Shown: positions 17,046 through 27,247, numbered from the stretch's first letter. The stretch: 64,000 nt of DNA from Polyangiaceae bacterium (GCA_015075635.1 JABTUA010000003.1:434001-498000), one strand, 5' to 3'. Program-made: numbers and translations. The notes: generated from the letters alone by a model not told the origin.

Positions 17046-20000
17046 TGCACGCTGCCGCAGGTGACCTTCTGAGTCGCCGCGCCGGTGTTGTTGCCGTCGT
17101 TGCACTCGGCGATGGCGTTGTCCGGATCCACGACGGCGTAGATCAATACGCTCAGCCCCTGAGGGAAGCTGGTCATGGTCGGGCTCACGTTCACGCTGCT
17201 GCCGGCCGGGATAGGCCCCGGCACGGTCTCGTCGTGGATGGCCTTGGCGCCAGCCTGCGGATCGCCGGCGAAGTAGCGCACCAGCACGTTGCTCGCCGGC
17301 GCCGAGCCGTCGTTCCACACCGTGGTCGGGACCTTGGGCTTCGGCCCCGGTGGGCAGCCGGTGGGCGCGCCGAGCGTCACCCGCAGATCCGGCGCTTGCG
17401 CTCCGGCCACCACGTCCTTGTCCAGGGAGTTGTTGTTCTCCTTGCACTCCCGTGCCACGTCGCCGTCGTCCACGGTCACCGTGATCTTGCCGGGCAGCAC
17501 GCCAGGAGAATTGTTGGCGGCGTCGTAGCTGGCCGTGAGCCAGATCACGTCGCCGGGCTCCAGGTTCTGCGTGATGGTCACGGTGAGCGGCAGGTTGCCC
17601 GGGATCTTCAGCGCCTCGCTCAGCGCCGGCGAGGTCCAGGTGCCGCTGAAGCTGACGACCACGCCGGGGCCCACGCGCAGATCGCCGATGTTGGCGATCT
17701 GCACGGTGATGTCGAGCTTCTTCGAGAGTTGACCGCAGGTCGCGTCCGGGCTCGACACCTGGATGGCCTGCACGGTCAGATCGGGCGCGACGCCTGCCGA
17801 GCGCGGGTTCGAGCGGTAGGTGTTGTAGAGACGCCCGTTGAACTTGCGCCAGCTCTCCGGCTCGAACACCGGGACCATGCCGTTCTCGGTGACGTTCGTG
17901 ACGTGGTAGGCGTGCTGGTTCCAGATTCGCCGCGCGCTGACCCAGGTGTCCTTCGAGTCGCCCCAGACCTCGATGCCGGCGTTGTACTGGTTGTCTTTGT
18001 TCTCCGAACAGAAGCCGCTCTCGGTGCTGGTCGAGAACACGATCTCCGCGTTGCCGTCGTTGTCCACGTCGGCCACGATCGGGTACTCGATGCGGGTGCG
18101 GCTCTCGCTCGGCTGTTTGAACAGCTCGCCGCCGTTCAGCCCGTCGTAGATGCGGAAGTTGCACTCGTCGTTGTAGATGACCTCCGCGGCTCCGTCGCCG
18201 TTGAAGTCGAACACGCTGGAGCCCGTCACCCGGCTCGAGTCGTCCTCCGTGGTGCGCCGCCAGCCGTTGTGCAGGCACACGCACTGGCTCGTGGACTCGT
18301 TGCAGGAGAACTTGGCCGTGTCGCCGCAGTCCGAGTCCTTCGTGCAGGTGAGCGTCGGCGGAGTGCGCGGCTTGTTCGTGTTCGAGTCGCCGACCGCGGT
18401 CCAGGCCGGGCACTCGGTGGCGGTGGCTTGCAGATCGAAGACCACGTAGGCGGCGCCGAAGGCGGTGCCAACCTCCGGGAAGCCGTCGCCGTCGAAATCG
18501 TCCACGTTGGGCGGGCCGCCGTTGTTGCCTGCGGCGGCGTCGAGGTTCAGCGCCAGCTTGCCGGTCTGCCCGTTCAAGACCAGGAGGCGGCCGTTCGACA
18601 CCACGATCACCTCCGCCACGCCGTCGAGGGCGTTCTGCGGTCCCGGCGCCTTGGTCTGATCGGCGCCGAGCACATCGGCGATGGCGCAGAAGCCCTCGCG
18701 GTTGCCGCTGGGCAGCGCCGTCGTCCCGTTGACCGCCTGTCCGTCCCACACCACCACGAGCTGGCCGTCGCACCAGGTCTTCGCCTCGCCGGTCTCGCTG
18801 CCGGTGCAGTCCGCGCGCTTCTTGGCGCCCGCCGGCGGCGTCGCCATGCGGTACACGGTGGTGCCGGCGACGATCTCTTGCTTCGGGTCCCCGACCAGGT
18901 TGGCCACGCACGAGATCGGCCCCTGACCGTTGATGCCGTGCATCAGCGCGCCCTCGAAGCGATCCAGGATCTTCAGCTTGCCGTTCGAGTCTTTCTCCAG
19001 AGAAAACACGCTGCGGCCGATGACGATCTCGGCGAAGCCGGCGTTGTCCACGTTGACCAGCGACGGCGTCGGATCGGCGCCGCCGAAGCTGTAGTTGGCG
19101 CTCTTGGACTGCACCTCGCCCAGGTTGTCGTAGATGATCACGGCGTCGGTCTCGCTGATGCCGACGATCTCCGGCTTGCCGTCGCCGTCCAGATCCCCGG
19201 CGGCGAGCACCGCCGTCGAGTCGAGCTCGGCGTTTGCGCACGGACACGACAGCGTCAGCGGGTCTCCCTCCTTCCACAGCGTACCGCCGCAGTTGGCGAA
19301 GAAGTCCTTGCCCTTGTTCTTGCCGCCGCCGTGGATGGCGCGCAGCACGCCGTTCGACGTGAACTCCGAGTTGCAGAAGGAGCTGAAGACGATCTCGGGG
19401 AAGTCTCGCTCGTCGATCACGCCATCGCCGGTGTCGTCGTCCAGGTTCACGACCAGCGGGGTCATCACCACCTGGGTCGAGGCGGGGAACGGGCTGCCGA
19501 CGGCCTGGGGATTGGCGAAGGTCCCGCCCCAGGTGATCTCGTTCGACGGCAAGACGTTCTTGAACGGCTCCGGTGGCAGCGAGCAGGTCGGCGCGACGCC
19601 GGTGCCCTCGCAGCTGGCCACGTTGCACTCGGTGAACGCCGGGCAGTCCCAGTCGTCCTCGCAGGGGCAGTCGGCGCTGCCGCTCCCGCTCTGGGTGCAG
19701 GTGCTCAGGTAGTAGGGCGAGCCGCTGCCGCAGGTCAGCTTCTTCTCGGTGCCGCTGCCGTTCGGCTTGCACACGTAGAGGTCCTGCAACGTGCAGCTCT
19801 CGCTGCCCGGCGCGCATTTGTCATCCACGCAGGTGGTGCCGTTGCAGTACTTGGTATCGGGGCAGTCCACGTCGCTGGTGCAGGAGTTGTCGTCGCAATA
19901 AGCGCCGGCGTCGGTGGTGACGCAGAGCTCCGTCGCCTTGCAGCCGAGCGACGCGCAGGTGTTGGGCACGCAGGCTCCGCTCTGCGGATCGCAGTGCTGC

Positions 20001-20254
20001 TCCTTGGTGCAGGTCGTCGTGCCGCAAGGACTGCCGTCGGTCACCGACGAGTCGCCGCCGGCGCCGCCGCTGTCGAGGATGATGCCGCCGGTGGCCGCGG
20101 TCCCGCCGCCCGAGCCGGCCATTCCCGCGGCGCCGCCGCCCGCGCTGCCGCCGGTGCCGGGGCTCGACGTGAACTCGGGGTTGTCGCCGCAAGCGGCGAG
20201 GCCGACGAAGGCGATGAGGAAGGACGACCCGAGGAGGGCGAGAGTGCGACGCAT
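17042..20254 (-). CDS. Large secreted lipoprotein with FG-GAP/VCBS and CARDB-like repeats
   Basis: The 1070-residue protein starts with a lipoprotein signal (ALLGSSFLIAFVGLAACGD, Cys22), a Gly/Ala/Ser linker, and a cysteine-rich region with repeated CxxxxxC units. Several FG-GAP/VCBS-like calcium-loop units follow (DLDGDGKPEIVG, NVDNAGFAEIVIG, DFDGDGFPEVG, DFNGDGAAEVIY, DVDNDGNAEIVF), probably an extracellular beta-propeller. The C-terminal ~270 residues hold CARDB-like Ig domains (PDLTVQAIQVSSP, PDLRVTLGAPTG). The layout is common in Myxococcota; the ligand is unknown. Confidence 0.85.
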   Translation of the reverse strand: MRRTLALLGSSFLIAFVGLAACGDNPEFTSSPGTGGSAGGGAAGMAGSGGGTAATGGIILDSGGAGGDSSVTDGSPCGTTTCTKEQHCDPQSGACVPNTCASLGCKATELCVTTDAGAYCDDNSCTSDVDCPDTKYCNGTTCVDDKCAPGSESCTLQDLYVCKPNGSGTEKKLTCGSGSPYYLSTCTQSGSGSADCPCEDDWDCPAFTECNVASCEGTGVAPTCSLPPEPFKNVLPSNEITWGGTFANPQAVGSPFPASTQVVMTPLVVNLDDDTGDGVIDERDFPEIVFSSFCNSEFTSNGVLRAIHGGGKNKGKDFFANCGGTLWKEGDPLTLSCPCANAELDSTAVLAAGDLDGDGKPEIVGISETDAVIIYDNLGEVQSKSANYSFGGADPTPSLVNVDNAGFAEIVIGRSVFSLEKDSNGKLKILDRFEGALMHGINGQGPISCVANLVGDPKQEIVAGTTVYRMATPPAGAKKRADCTGSETGEAKTWCDGQLVVVWDGQAVNGTTALPSGNREGFCAIADVLGADQTKAPGPQNALDGVAEVIVVSNGRLLVLNGQTGKLALNLDAAAGNNGGPPNVDDFDGDGFPEVGTAFGAAYVVFDLQATATECPAWTAVGDSNTNKPRTPPTLTCTKDSDCGDTAKFSCNESTSQCVCLHNGWRRTTEDDSSRVTGSSVFDFNGDGAAEVIYNDECNFRIYDGLNGGELFKQPSESRTRIEYPIVADVDNDGNAEIVFSTSTESGFCSENKDNQYNAGIEVWGDSKDTWVSARRIWNQHAYHVTNVTENGMVPVFEPESWRKFNGRLYNTYRSNPRSAGVAPDLTVQAIQVSSPDATCGQLSKKLDITVQIANIGDLRVGPGVVVSFSGTWTSPALSEALKIPGNLPLTVTITQNLEPGDVIWLTASYDAANNSPGVLPGKITVTVDDGDVARECKENNNSLDKDVVAGAQAPDLRVTLGAPTGCPPGPKPKVPTTVWNDGSAPASNVLVRYFAGDPQAGAKAIHDETVPGPIPAGSSVNVSPTMTSFPQGLSVLIYAVVDPDNAIAECNDGNNTGAATQKVTCGSVQ

Positions 20255-20345
20255 CGCCCGATGTTAGGCCGATTTGCCCGCGGCGGCGACTGGCGCTGAC
20301 GCCTCGGAGGGGGCCGATATAGCCTGAGCGTCGGAGGGAGGACGC

Positions 20346-20885
20346 ATGGCCGAAATCAGCATCACTGGCAAGGACCTGGTCATCGACATCAAGGGGCTCG
20401 ATCAGCTCCTGGCGCTCCGGAGCTCGCTCACGATCCCGCTCACCAACGTGAAGGCCGTCGCGGTGAGGCCGCCGGACGCGAAGGGCCAAGGCAACATCAA
20501 GGCGTACCGGGTGGCTGGCGCTTACGTCGGCAACATCATGGCCGGATACTTCTGGGCGAGCGAGGGGCTGGGCGCCAGCCCGGGACCGGTGTTGCAGAAG
20601 CTCGAGCAAGCGCGGGAGGCCGTCGAGGCCTGGCCCGACGAAGCACGTTCGCGAGCCGCCGAGCACGTCCGCGAGGCGGAGAAGATCGTCCGAGAAGCGG
20701 CCGATCGCGCAGGTTACGCCTCGACCGACCAGGGGCGGGGCTGGGCGTTCTTCATGGTGGGCGATTCGGAGCGCGCCATCGGCATCGACGTGGAGCACGG
20801 CAAGATCCGTCGCGTCGTCGTCGAGGTGGACGGCGAGACTCCGGAGAGCGCCGCAGCGCGGATCCGCGCTGCCATCGGTCAGTGA
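20346..20885 (+). CDS. Conserved hypothetical protein with PH-like N-terminal segment
   Basis: The 179-residue soluble protein opens with alternating beta strands (ISITGKDLVIDIKGLDQLLAL, IPLTNVKAVAV) as in small PH-like proteins. A helical alanine/glutamate-rich middle and a C-terminal strand pair (AIGIDVEHGKIRRVVVEVDG) follow. No catalytic motif is seen. It has its own ATG with a GGGAGG sequence just upstream and is convergent with the following kinase. Confidence 0.6.
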   Translation: MAEISITGKDLVIDIKGLDQLLALRSSLTIPLTNVKAVAVRPPDAKGQGNIKAYRVAGAYVGNIMAGYFWASEGLGASPGPVLQKLEQAREAVEAWPDEARSRAAEHVREAEKIVREAADRAGYASTDQGRGWAFFMVGDSERAIGIDVEHGKIRRVVVEVDGETPESAAARIRAAIGQ

Positions 20886-20886
20886 G

Positions 20887-22569
20887 TCACGCGCGAGCTC
20901 GGACCTCGGAGCCCCAGGGCTCGGTGGCGAGCAGCTCGCGTGCGGCGTCCCGGAGCCGCGGCTCGAGCTCGCCGCGGACGGCCGCCGCCAGGGCGTGGGA
21001 GAACTCCGCCACCGTCTGGAATCGGCGCGCGCGGTCCTTGGCGAGCACCAGCGCCAGCGCCAGCTCGACGTCGCCGTGCTCGGTCATGAAGTCATCCGGG
21101 TTTGCCGGCTGCACGTGCATGATCTGGTACATGGTCGCCATGCTGTCGTGGCCCGCGAAGGGCGGCCGGCCCGTCAGCACGCGATAGGTCACGACGCCGA
21201 GCGAGAAGACGTCCGAGCGCCGGTCCACGGCGTGCCCGCGCGCCTGCTCGGGAGACATGTAGCGGGGGGTGCCCACGACCGCGCCGCCGTGCGTGAGCGT
21301 TCCGCCGGCCTCGGCGATCTTCGAGATGCCGAAGTCGAGGACGCGCCAGAGCGCCGGCCCGTTCGCCGCGTCCTCGGCCAGGAACAGGTTCTGCGGTTTG
21401 AGGTCGCGATGGACGATGCCCGCCTCGTGAGCCGTGGTCAGGGCGTGGCTCGCGTGGCTCACCAGCTCGAGCACTTCGCTCGAGCTCATGCGCGAGCGCT
21501 CGCGCAAGAGGCGCGAGAGGTCCGCGCCCTGCAAGAGCTCCATGGCCAGGTAGGGCGTTCCGTCCGCCGCATAGCCGCTGTCGAGCACCTTCACGACGTG
21601 CGGTGACGAGAGCCCGCTCGAGACCCGCGCCTCGCGAAAGAAGCGCTCGACGTGGGTCGGCTCGCCGAGAACGGAGGAGTGCAGGACCTTCATCGCAGCG
21701 GCCTCGCCGGAGCTCGCGTGTACCGCCCGGTAGATTTCGCTCATTCCACCGCGTCCGATCACGTCGTCCACCAGCCACGCGCCCACCCGCGTCCCACTCA
21801 GGCGTCCGAAGCGTCCCGCTTCCATCGCGCGGTCGAGGTCCGCGTGCGCCTCCTCGAGCAAGGCGTCTCGCTGCTCGACGCGGAGGCGCGCCGCCTCCAG
21901 CTCCTCCATGGCGGCCAACGCAGCGCGCCGAGTTCGCCGTCCCATGAAATACGTTGCGACCAGGACGACCTCGACGAACCCCCCGAGCATCGCCAGGGCC
22001 GGCAGGTTCATCTTGGAGATGGCGAGCTCGACCAGCGAGTCGCGAAGCGGGACGAGCCCGGCGCTCGCGAGCCCGACCACGAGCGCGTAGCCGACCGCCG
22101 TGAGCGCGAACAGCCACACTGCCTTCGCGACCGAGTCTCCGAACGCGAAGTAGTAGACGATGATGGGCAGCACGCACGCGACGGCGGAGAGCGGCCCGAC
22201 GTGCGCGACGGCGGCCAGGGCGGAGAGGGTGACGAGCACGCCGTTCGCCAGCGCGCTGGCCGATGGCGCCCAGCGCGCACCGCGGGCGGAGAGCCAGCTC
22301 ATCCCGCTCACCGCGCACGTCACCGCGAGCATCGCCGTCAAGAGCCAGTGGGTGAGCGGCTTCGCCAGCGCGAACTGGAGCGCCAGCACGCCGATGCCGG
22401 AGAGCACAGTGGCGACTGCCAGCGCCGTGCGCCGCTGCGTTCCCCGCTCCGTCTTGAGCGCGTCGGTGGAGAGCAGGCTGGTCGAGCCCGACGGGTCGGC
22501 GCCCGACGAGAAAGCGCGCGGGCTGTCTCCGCGGGTCTTGTCGCCGTCGGCCTCCGCCTCCCCCGTCAC
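20887..22569 (-). CDS. Membrane-bound Ser/Thr protein kinase
   Basis: From GTG 22569 the 560-residue protein has about six N-terminal transmembrane segments, a short coiled coil (EELEAARLRVEQRDALLEEAHADL, broken here as two runs), then a cytoplasmic Hanks kinase: VIGRGGMSEIYRA, AAMKVLH, HRDLKPQNLF, a canonical DFG and GTPRYMSPEQARG. The membrane domain may sense a signal. A start far upstream is possible but that stretch is Arg/Pro-rich and looks like a shadow. Confidence 0.85.
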   Translation of the reverse strand: MTGEAEADGDKTRGDSPRAFSSGADPSGSTSLLSTDALKTERGTQRRTALAVATVLSGIGVLALQFALAKPLTHWLLTAMLAVTCAVSGMSWLSARGARWAPSASALANGVLVTLSALAAVAHVGPLSAVACVLPIIVYYFAFGDSVAKAVWLFALTAVGYALVVGLASAGLVPLRDSLVELAISKMNLPALAMLGGFVEVVLVATYFMGRRTRRAALAAMEELEAARLRVEQRDALLEEAHADLDRAMEAGRFGRLSGTRVGAWLVDDVIGRGGMSEIYRAVHASSGEAAAMKVLHSSVLGEPTHVERFFREARVSSGLSSPHVVKVLDSGYAADGTPYLAMELLQGADLSRLLRERSRMSSSEVLELVSHASHALTTAHEAGIVHRDLKPQNLFLAEDAANGPALWRVLDFGISKIAEAGGTLTHGGAVVGTPRYMSPEQARGHAVDRRSDVFSLGVVTYRVLTGRPPFAGHDSMATMYQIMHVQPANPDDFMTEHGDVELALALVLAKDRARRFQTVAEFSHALAAAVRGELEPRLRDAARELLATEPWGSEVRARA

Positions 22570-22822
22570 CCGGCGATTGTCGCCGGACCGGCGCGGCGCG
22601 CCAAGCGGGACTGCGCTCAGCGCCAGTCTCGATCGGTTCTCCGCGAGTCGACCTGCGTCGCCACCACCGGCCGGGCAATGGTGACCCGAGACGGGGCGGT
22701 GGAGAGGTACTGGGCCGCACAGGAGCAAGTGCCATCGAGCCTCTACGGGGGCAGGAGCCCGAGGGCGGTGATCGACGCGGAGTCTGTCAAAGAGCAGGTC
22801 GGCGCGAAGGCCTCGGCACGGG
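22570..22822. other. Gene-free stretch upstream of the kinase, with one copy of a 23-bp repeat
   Basis: No credible gene was found here. A 23-bp sequence at 22604-22626 recurs exactly at 25558-25580 in direct orientation, bracketing the decayed mobile islet. The kinase promoter should also lie here but no clear -35/-10 pair was found. Confidence 0.5.
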
Positions 22823-23545
22823 TCACGCAGGCGCCGGCGGGAGCCGGCGGTCACTCGAGTTTCGAGGGGTCTCTGCGGTGGCCTTGACTGTGCAGAGCCA
22901 GATGTCGCGCATCAGGTCGCGCCAGGGCCGCCTACGCTGTTCGTCGCTGCGCAAAGTCACCCCGCGCCAGAGCGCGAGCAGCGTGTATGCGATGCGCCGC
23001 AGCACCATCACGACGACCGTGGCTCGCGGGTTCTGTTCGATCCACGGATGATGGTCCTCGGCGAAGGCGCCATCGAGAAGCTGATGGGCAGTCTCGACGC
23101 CCCAGTGGCGCCGTACGACGAGCAGCCACTCGGCATCGGTGAGACGAGAGCGTGGCAAGCTGGAGACGAAGTAGCGGTTGTCGTTCGCGACCCGGACGCC
23201 ATTGGAGTCGAGGGTCTCGACCTCGACGCGGAGCACGGTCCTGAGATGCTCCCAACCTTCCGGCGCGGCAAGGGCTTCACCGAGGTAGATGCGCCGCACG
23301 ACGGAGCGACTGTGGTCGAGATCCGTGCTGGTGGCGGCGGCCTGGTCAGGCTCCAGGCCACCCATCCAGCGCACGGCCTCGGTGTGGAGGGAGGGTTGGG
23401 TGCTCTTGACGGCAAACAGGTAGTGAAGTCCGAGGTCGCGCACCGCCCGAGCGCCAGCGACGCCCGCGTGGGTTGCGCGGGTCGCGGACCTCGTCGAGGC
23501 GCGCGTCGCCGAAGCGTTTGACGAGCATGCCGATGACTCTGCGTT
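22823..23545 (-). pseudogene. ISAs1-family transposase remnant
   Basis: The C-terminal half reads RDLGLHYLFAVKSTQPSLH, then a strand-rich part, then RRHWGVETAHQLLDGAFAEDHHPW, the characteristic ISAs1-family C-terminal acidic region. In another frame upstream, MLVKRFGDARLDEVRDPR matches the family's N-terminal start. The catalytic middle is missing, so the gene has a large internal deletion and frameshift. Inverted ends were not identified. Confidence 0.65.
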
Positions 23546-23600
23546 GAGTGCGACCTGTTCGAGGCACAGATGAGCTCCTTTCCTTCGTCCGCATGCGTGC

Positions 23601-23646
23601 CCACGGCGCTGCCGCTGACAATGACCACCAAGGGCAATCCGTGCAC
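23601..23646 (-). repeat. 46-bp imperfect inverted repeat, left copy
   Basis: Read on the minus strand it matches 25225-25270 at 42 of 46 positions, encoding GLPLVV-VSGSAVG-like peptides in both. The pair flanks the HNH pseudogene and is probably left from a lost transposable element. Confidence 0.6.
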
Positions 23647-23679
23647 ACCCCATTCGACGTGGGGTGTGCCCGAACCGTC

Positions 23680-24959
23680 TCACGGTGTGAGAATGGCGAG
23701 CGTCGCGCGAAGCATCGGCTCGAGCAGCGGCTCCACCTCGCAGAGGCGCGCTTGCTCGACGGCTCGCCGCGCGTCCGCTCGCTTGAACCCCATCCGAACC
23801 AGCGCTCCGAGCACCTTTTCGGACACGCCGCCCTCGGGCGCGGGCGTCGGCGCTGGTGGCGCCGGTGGCGTGCTCTGTCTTCGCCTCGCTCGCGCCTCCG
23901 AGATCTCGTTCTGGATGTGGTCCTCACCGAAGACCTGGCGCGCTCGGTGGGCGTTGTGAGGTCTGCAAAGCAAGCAGCAGTTGTCCACCGTCGTGGGCCC
24001 GCCCTTCGCGAACGGGTCGATGTGCTCGATGGTCAAGAAGCGCGTCGCCGAACACCGCCGCCCTTCGGCGTCGGTGAAGGTGCACTGGTCGCCGTCCCGC
24101 TCCCTGACCGCTCGCTGGACTTCCACCGGAACGTGCCGCGAGCCCGGCTTCGTCTCGCGGCGCTTGCGGGGCTTGCCCGCGCCGGCGCGGCGCTTCGTCT
24201 CCCGCTCGATGAGCAGGTCCAGCGCGCGCTCGAGGATCGTCGCGAGGTCGCCGCTGGGCACCGTGTGGCTGAGCAGCGCCCGGGCCTGCTCGAGCTTGTC
24301 GCGGAACGCAGCGTGGGCGCTGAATTCCACGCGAACGCTCTCCGGCGAGAGCGGCTCGACGCGAGGGCGAGGCGCCTGGGCCGGCGGGGCCGGGGTACCT
24401 GCCCCGGACCATGTGGACAACTGCCCTTGTACCGGCTCGGGCGTGACCGGGGTGATGGTCGGCGGCACGGCCGGCCGCGGGAACCAGCGGGCGAGCAGCT
24501 CCTCGAGCTGTCGCTTGGACTTCCCTCGCGCCTCGGCGAGGAGCTGCTCGGCGTTGTCGTCCGTCAGGTGGCCGGAGAGCAGGAACAGCCCCGTCAGGTG
24601 GAGCTCGCCGCTGGCGAGGTCATCGAGCACCTGGGGGAACTGCTGGGCCAGGCGGGCCACACGCACACGCTTGGTCGCGCTGTCCTCGGAATAGCCGAGG
24701 CGCTCGGTGCAGTACGCGAAGAGCGAGGAGCAGGCGTCGAAATAGACAGTCCGGCCGAGCCGGAGGAACTCGCTTCCGGTCTGCCGCAGTCGCGGAATCG
24801 CTGTCGGTGGTGTGGCGTGGAACGGGAACAACACAGCCTGCGGCGGTCGAGCTCTGCCAGGTGGAAGATGACGTTGGCGCACGCCGACCGCTCCGAGCTC
24901 ACGGCGGCCGAAAGTCGCTCGCGGAGCTCGTGGTCGGAGACCGAAGAGAGAGCGTTCAT
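23680..24959 (-). pseudogene. HNH endonuclease (DUF222-type) gene broken by an ~89-bp insertion
   Basis: Starting from ATG 24959 (MNALSSVSDHELRERL, then FHLAELDRRRL) the frame should continue into YFDACSSLFAYCTERLGYSE but is interrupted between ~24750 and ~24838 by about 89 extra bases, which shift the frame. Downstream is intact: a helical DUF222-like domain, a Pro-rich linker, and an HNH nuclease core (RERDGDQCTF, TIEHIDPFAKGG, NCCLLCRPHN) with a short UBA/RuvA-like tail. Relatives are often repeated, selfish-looking genes. A shortened product from an internal start is conceivable. Confidence 0.65.
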
Positions 24960-25557
24960 GCTTTCTGGCATATCACGCGATTTTTCGAGCTCGCTGCTGA
25001 CACGCTGAGCGCGTTTCGAGCACCGTAAAGCGTCGCGCGTCGTCGCGCGCACGAACGCGCACGAGCGCGTCACCACGCGCGAGCGAGAGGCCCTCACCCG
25101 CGTGGTCGTCGAACGCGAACGCGCGTCGCTCGAGAATGCGTCAAGAGAAATCGACGTCTCGATGCTCCTTCCTTCAGGTCACCGTACGCTGAAACGCTGC
25201 TCGCACGCCCGCAAACAAACGGGCGTGCACGGGATGCCCTTGGTTGTCTTTGTCAGCGGCAGCGCCGTGGGTCCGGAAGCTGCGCGTCGAGCTCGAGTCC
25301 GATGGCGCTCCCTCCAGGCAGCTGCACGCAGTGCCGCACTCGCGGTCATCGAGCTCTGCGTCGTGCGCTCGACCACTGCGCCGACGCCGCCAGCGCTTCA
25401 CCAACGCCCGGCGCCACCCGAGAGCCACGCCCCGACCTCCAGCGCCGGCCCGTCCTGACCTCGAGTGCGAATTTGCGCCTGCTCGCGCGCCGTACCCGTG
25501 ACCGTCCTCAACTCTTCGAGAACGCGTCGCTTCTCAACCTCTGTCCGGCCCGAACCG
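24960..25557. other. Gene-free stretch with mobile-element debris
   Basis: No credible gene was found. 25225-25270 is the right copy of the 46-bp inverted repeat. 25020-25140 is rich in short GCGCG/ACGCGC words. The 23-bp direct repeat at 25558-25580 closes the islet. Confidence 0.5.
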
Positions 25558-25580
25558 AGCGGGACTGCGCTCAGCGCCAG
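25558..25580 (+). repeat. 23-bp direct repeat, right copy
   Basis: Identical over 23 bp to 22604-22626. It overlaps the last codons of the beta-helix protein gene, so the copy near 22604 may be the transposed one. Confidence 0.6.
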
Positions 25581-27247
25581 CGCCGCCACGCGAGGACGGC
25601 GATGCCCAGCCCGAGCACGAGCCAGCGCGCGCTCCCCTCTCGGCTCGAGAGGCTGCACCCGCACCCACCGGGCTCCGCGGCGGTCTCGCTCCCACACGGT
25701 CGGGCCGTCTCCACGCAGCTGCCGGTTGCCACGTCCCAGGCCAAGCGCACGCACGCGCTCGAGGGCGCTCCACACAGCCGCGCAGCGAGCTGGGCGTCGT
25801 ACAGGTTCGCCGGATCCGGCGCGCCGAGCTGCTCCAGCCACTCGCGATCCGGCGTCTGGATCGGCACGAGCTCCGGGGCGAGGTCCCCGACCACGTTCGT
25901 CTGCAGCACGGTCCAGAGCAGCGGCGCCGTCATGGGCGCGGCCAGGTTCCAGTAGGTGTTGCGGGCCCCCGCCTGGGGACCGGCGCAGGCCGAGCCTCCG
26001 CTCTGAAAGCCGAAAGCGCCGAGCTCCGTGAACAGGTTCTCGAACGGGCCGTCGCGGTGGTGGTCCAGGCTCATGGGCAGCGCGCTCTGCCCGCGCGTCA
26101 CCACCGTACCGTTGGTGCGGTGGTCCACCGTGACCGAGTGCCACCACTCGCTGTCGAGCACGAAGCCGTCGATCAAGACGTCGGCGCTCTGGTTCAGATT
26201 GAAGCCGTGGTGCCCGGGGCGACCTTCGGTGCGTACCTGCACGAAGCTCACGTTTTTCACGCGCGACTCGGTGAGGAAGGCGTCGTCCGCGTTGACCACG
26301 GTCACGTCGCGGACCCAGGCGTCCACGACGCCGTCGCTGAAGAAGACGGCGTTGTAACCCGGCTCCTTCAGGTGGCCTGCGTAGGGCACGTCCGGGAACT
26401 CGACGCGCAGATGCTCCACGCCCACCTCCGAGAGCGCTGGCAGCGTCCACAGCTCCGGCTGCCACTCGGCGCGCACGTCGGTGCGGAGCGGCTGCCGCAG
26501 CGAGACCTCGCCAGCGTCCACGGCGTCCACGCGCACCGGCCAGTCGAAGCGGAGCGGCACCTGGTAGGCGCAGTCGCCGCTGTTAGCCAGCTCGGCGTGT
26601 AGGTGCCGTCCCAGACTTCCGGAGCCGTCGTCCACCTGGCGGAGCTCGATCAACTGGCCGGGTTTCAGCGCCGCCGAAGCGGAGAGCGTGCGGTCGCCCC
26701 GGGGTGCGGCCTTCGTCACCGGTGCGACGAGAGAGCCGGCCTCGGTCGAGCGGAAGTGGAGGAAGCCGCCGCTGTAGGACCACTTCACGTCGGCGCCGAG
26801 CACGTCGGAGAGGCTCGTGTCCACGACCAGCACGCTGCCGCTCGGGCCCGAGCCTTCGCCGCGCAACACCACCCCGCTCTTTTCGACGCGCAGCACCTGA
26901 CTCAGGCGATAGCGGCCCTTGGGCAGGAGCACCGCCCCGGAGTCGATCGCGTCGATGGCCGCCTGGATCGCCGGGCCGTCGTCGGCCGTGCCGTCGCCCT
27001 TGGCGCCGAAGTCGAGGACGCTGACGGCCACCGGGACATCCGGCAGCGGCGCTTCACCTGCTCGGTAACCCGCGTGGGAGAAATCCGGCAGTCGGCTCTG
27101 AGGGCTCCAGAGCTCGCCGTGGGCTCCCCAGAGCGCGGAGGTCTGGGCGCTGGCGGCGCCGGCGACACACGAGACGATCGCGAAGGCCGCAGCCGTCACG
27201 GCGGCGTGTGCCAGGCGGCGATCGGCGAGATGGGGCCGCCGGCGCAT
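25571..27247 (-). CDS. Secreted right-handed beta-helix (pectate-lyase superfamily) protein with MYXO-CTERM-like tail
   Basis: The 558-residue protein has an N-terminal signal peptide (AAFAIVSCVAGAASA), the pectate-lyase-superfamily entry motif DFGAKGDGTADDGPAIQAAI, and long beta-helix-type strand repeats with NADDAFLTES and HGFNLNQSADV. The C-terminus has GGCGCS, a hydrophobic helix (WLVLGLGIAVLAW) and RRWR, matching the MYXO-CTERM sorting layout of Cys-Gly motif, transmembrane helix and Arg cluster. It is probably surface-attached and may bind or cleave polysaccharide. Confidence 0.85.
   Translation of the reverse strand: MRRRPHLADRRLAHAAVTAAAFAIVSCVAGAASAQTSALWGAHGELWSPQSRLPDFSHAGYRAGEAPLPDVPVAVSVLDFGAKGDGTADDGPAIQAAIDAIDSGAVLLPKGRYRLSQVLRVEKSGVVLRGEGSGPSGSVLVVDTSLSDVLGADVKWSYSGGFLHFRSTEAGSLVAPVTKAAPRGDRTLSASAALKPGQLIELRQVDDGSGSLGRHLHAELANSGDCAYQVPLRFDWPVRVDAVDAGEVSLRQPLRTDVRAEWQPELWTLPALSEVGVEHLRVEFPDVPYAGHLKEPGYNAVFFSDGVVDAWVRDVTVVNADDAFLTESRVKNVSFVQVRTEGRPGHHGFNLNQSADVLIDGFVLDSEWWHSVTVDHRTNGTVVTRGQSALPMSLDHHRDGPFENLFTELGAFGFQSGGSACAGPQAGARNTYWNLAAPMTAPLLWTVLQTNVVGDLAPELVPIQTPDREWLEQLGAPDPANLYDAQLAARLCGAPSSACVRLAWDVATGSCVETARPCGSETAAEPGGCGCSLSSREGSARWLVLGLGIAVLAWRRWR

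Noticed and set aside
16994-20299. 1101-residue plus-strand frame
   Set aside because: It is antisense to the FG-GAP/CARDB lipoprotein and has the His/Arg/Val-rich look of a shadow frame.
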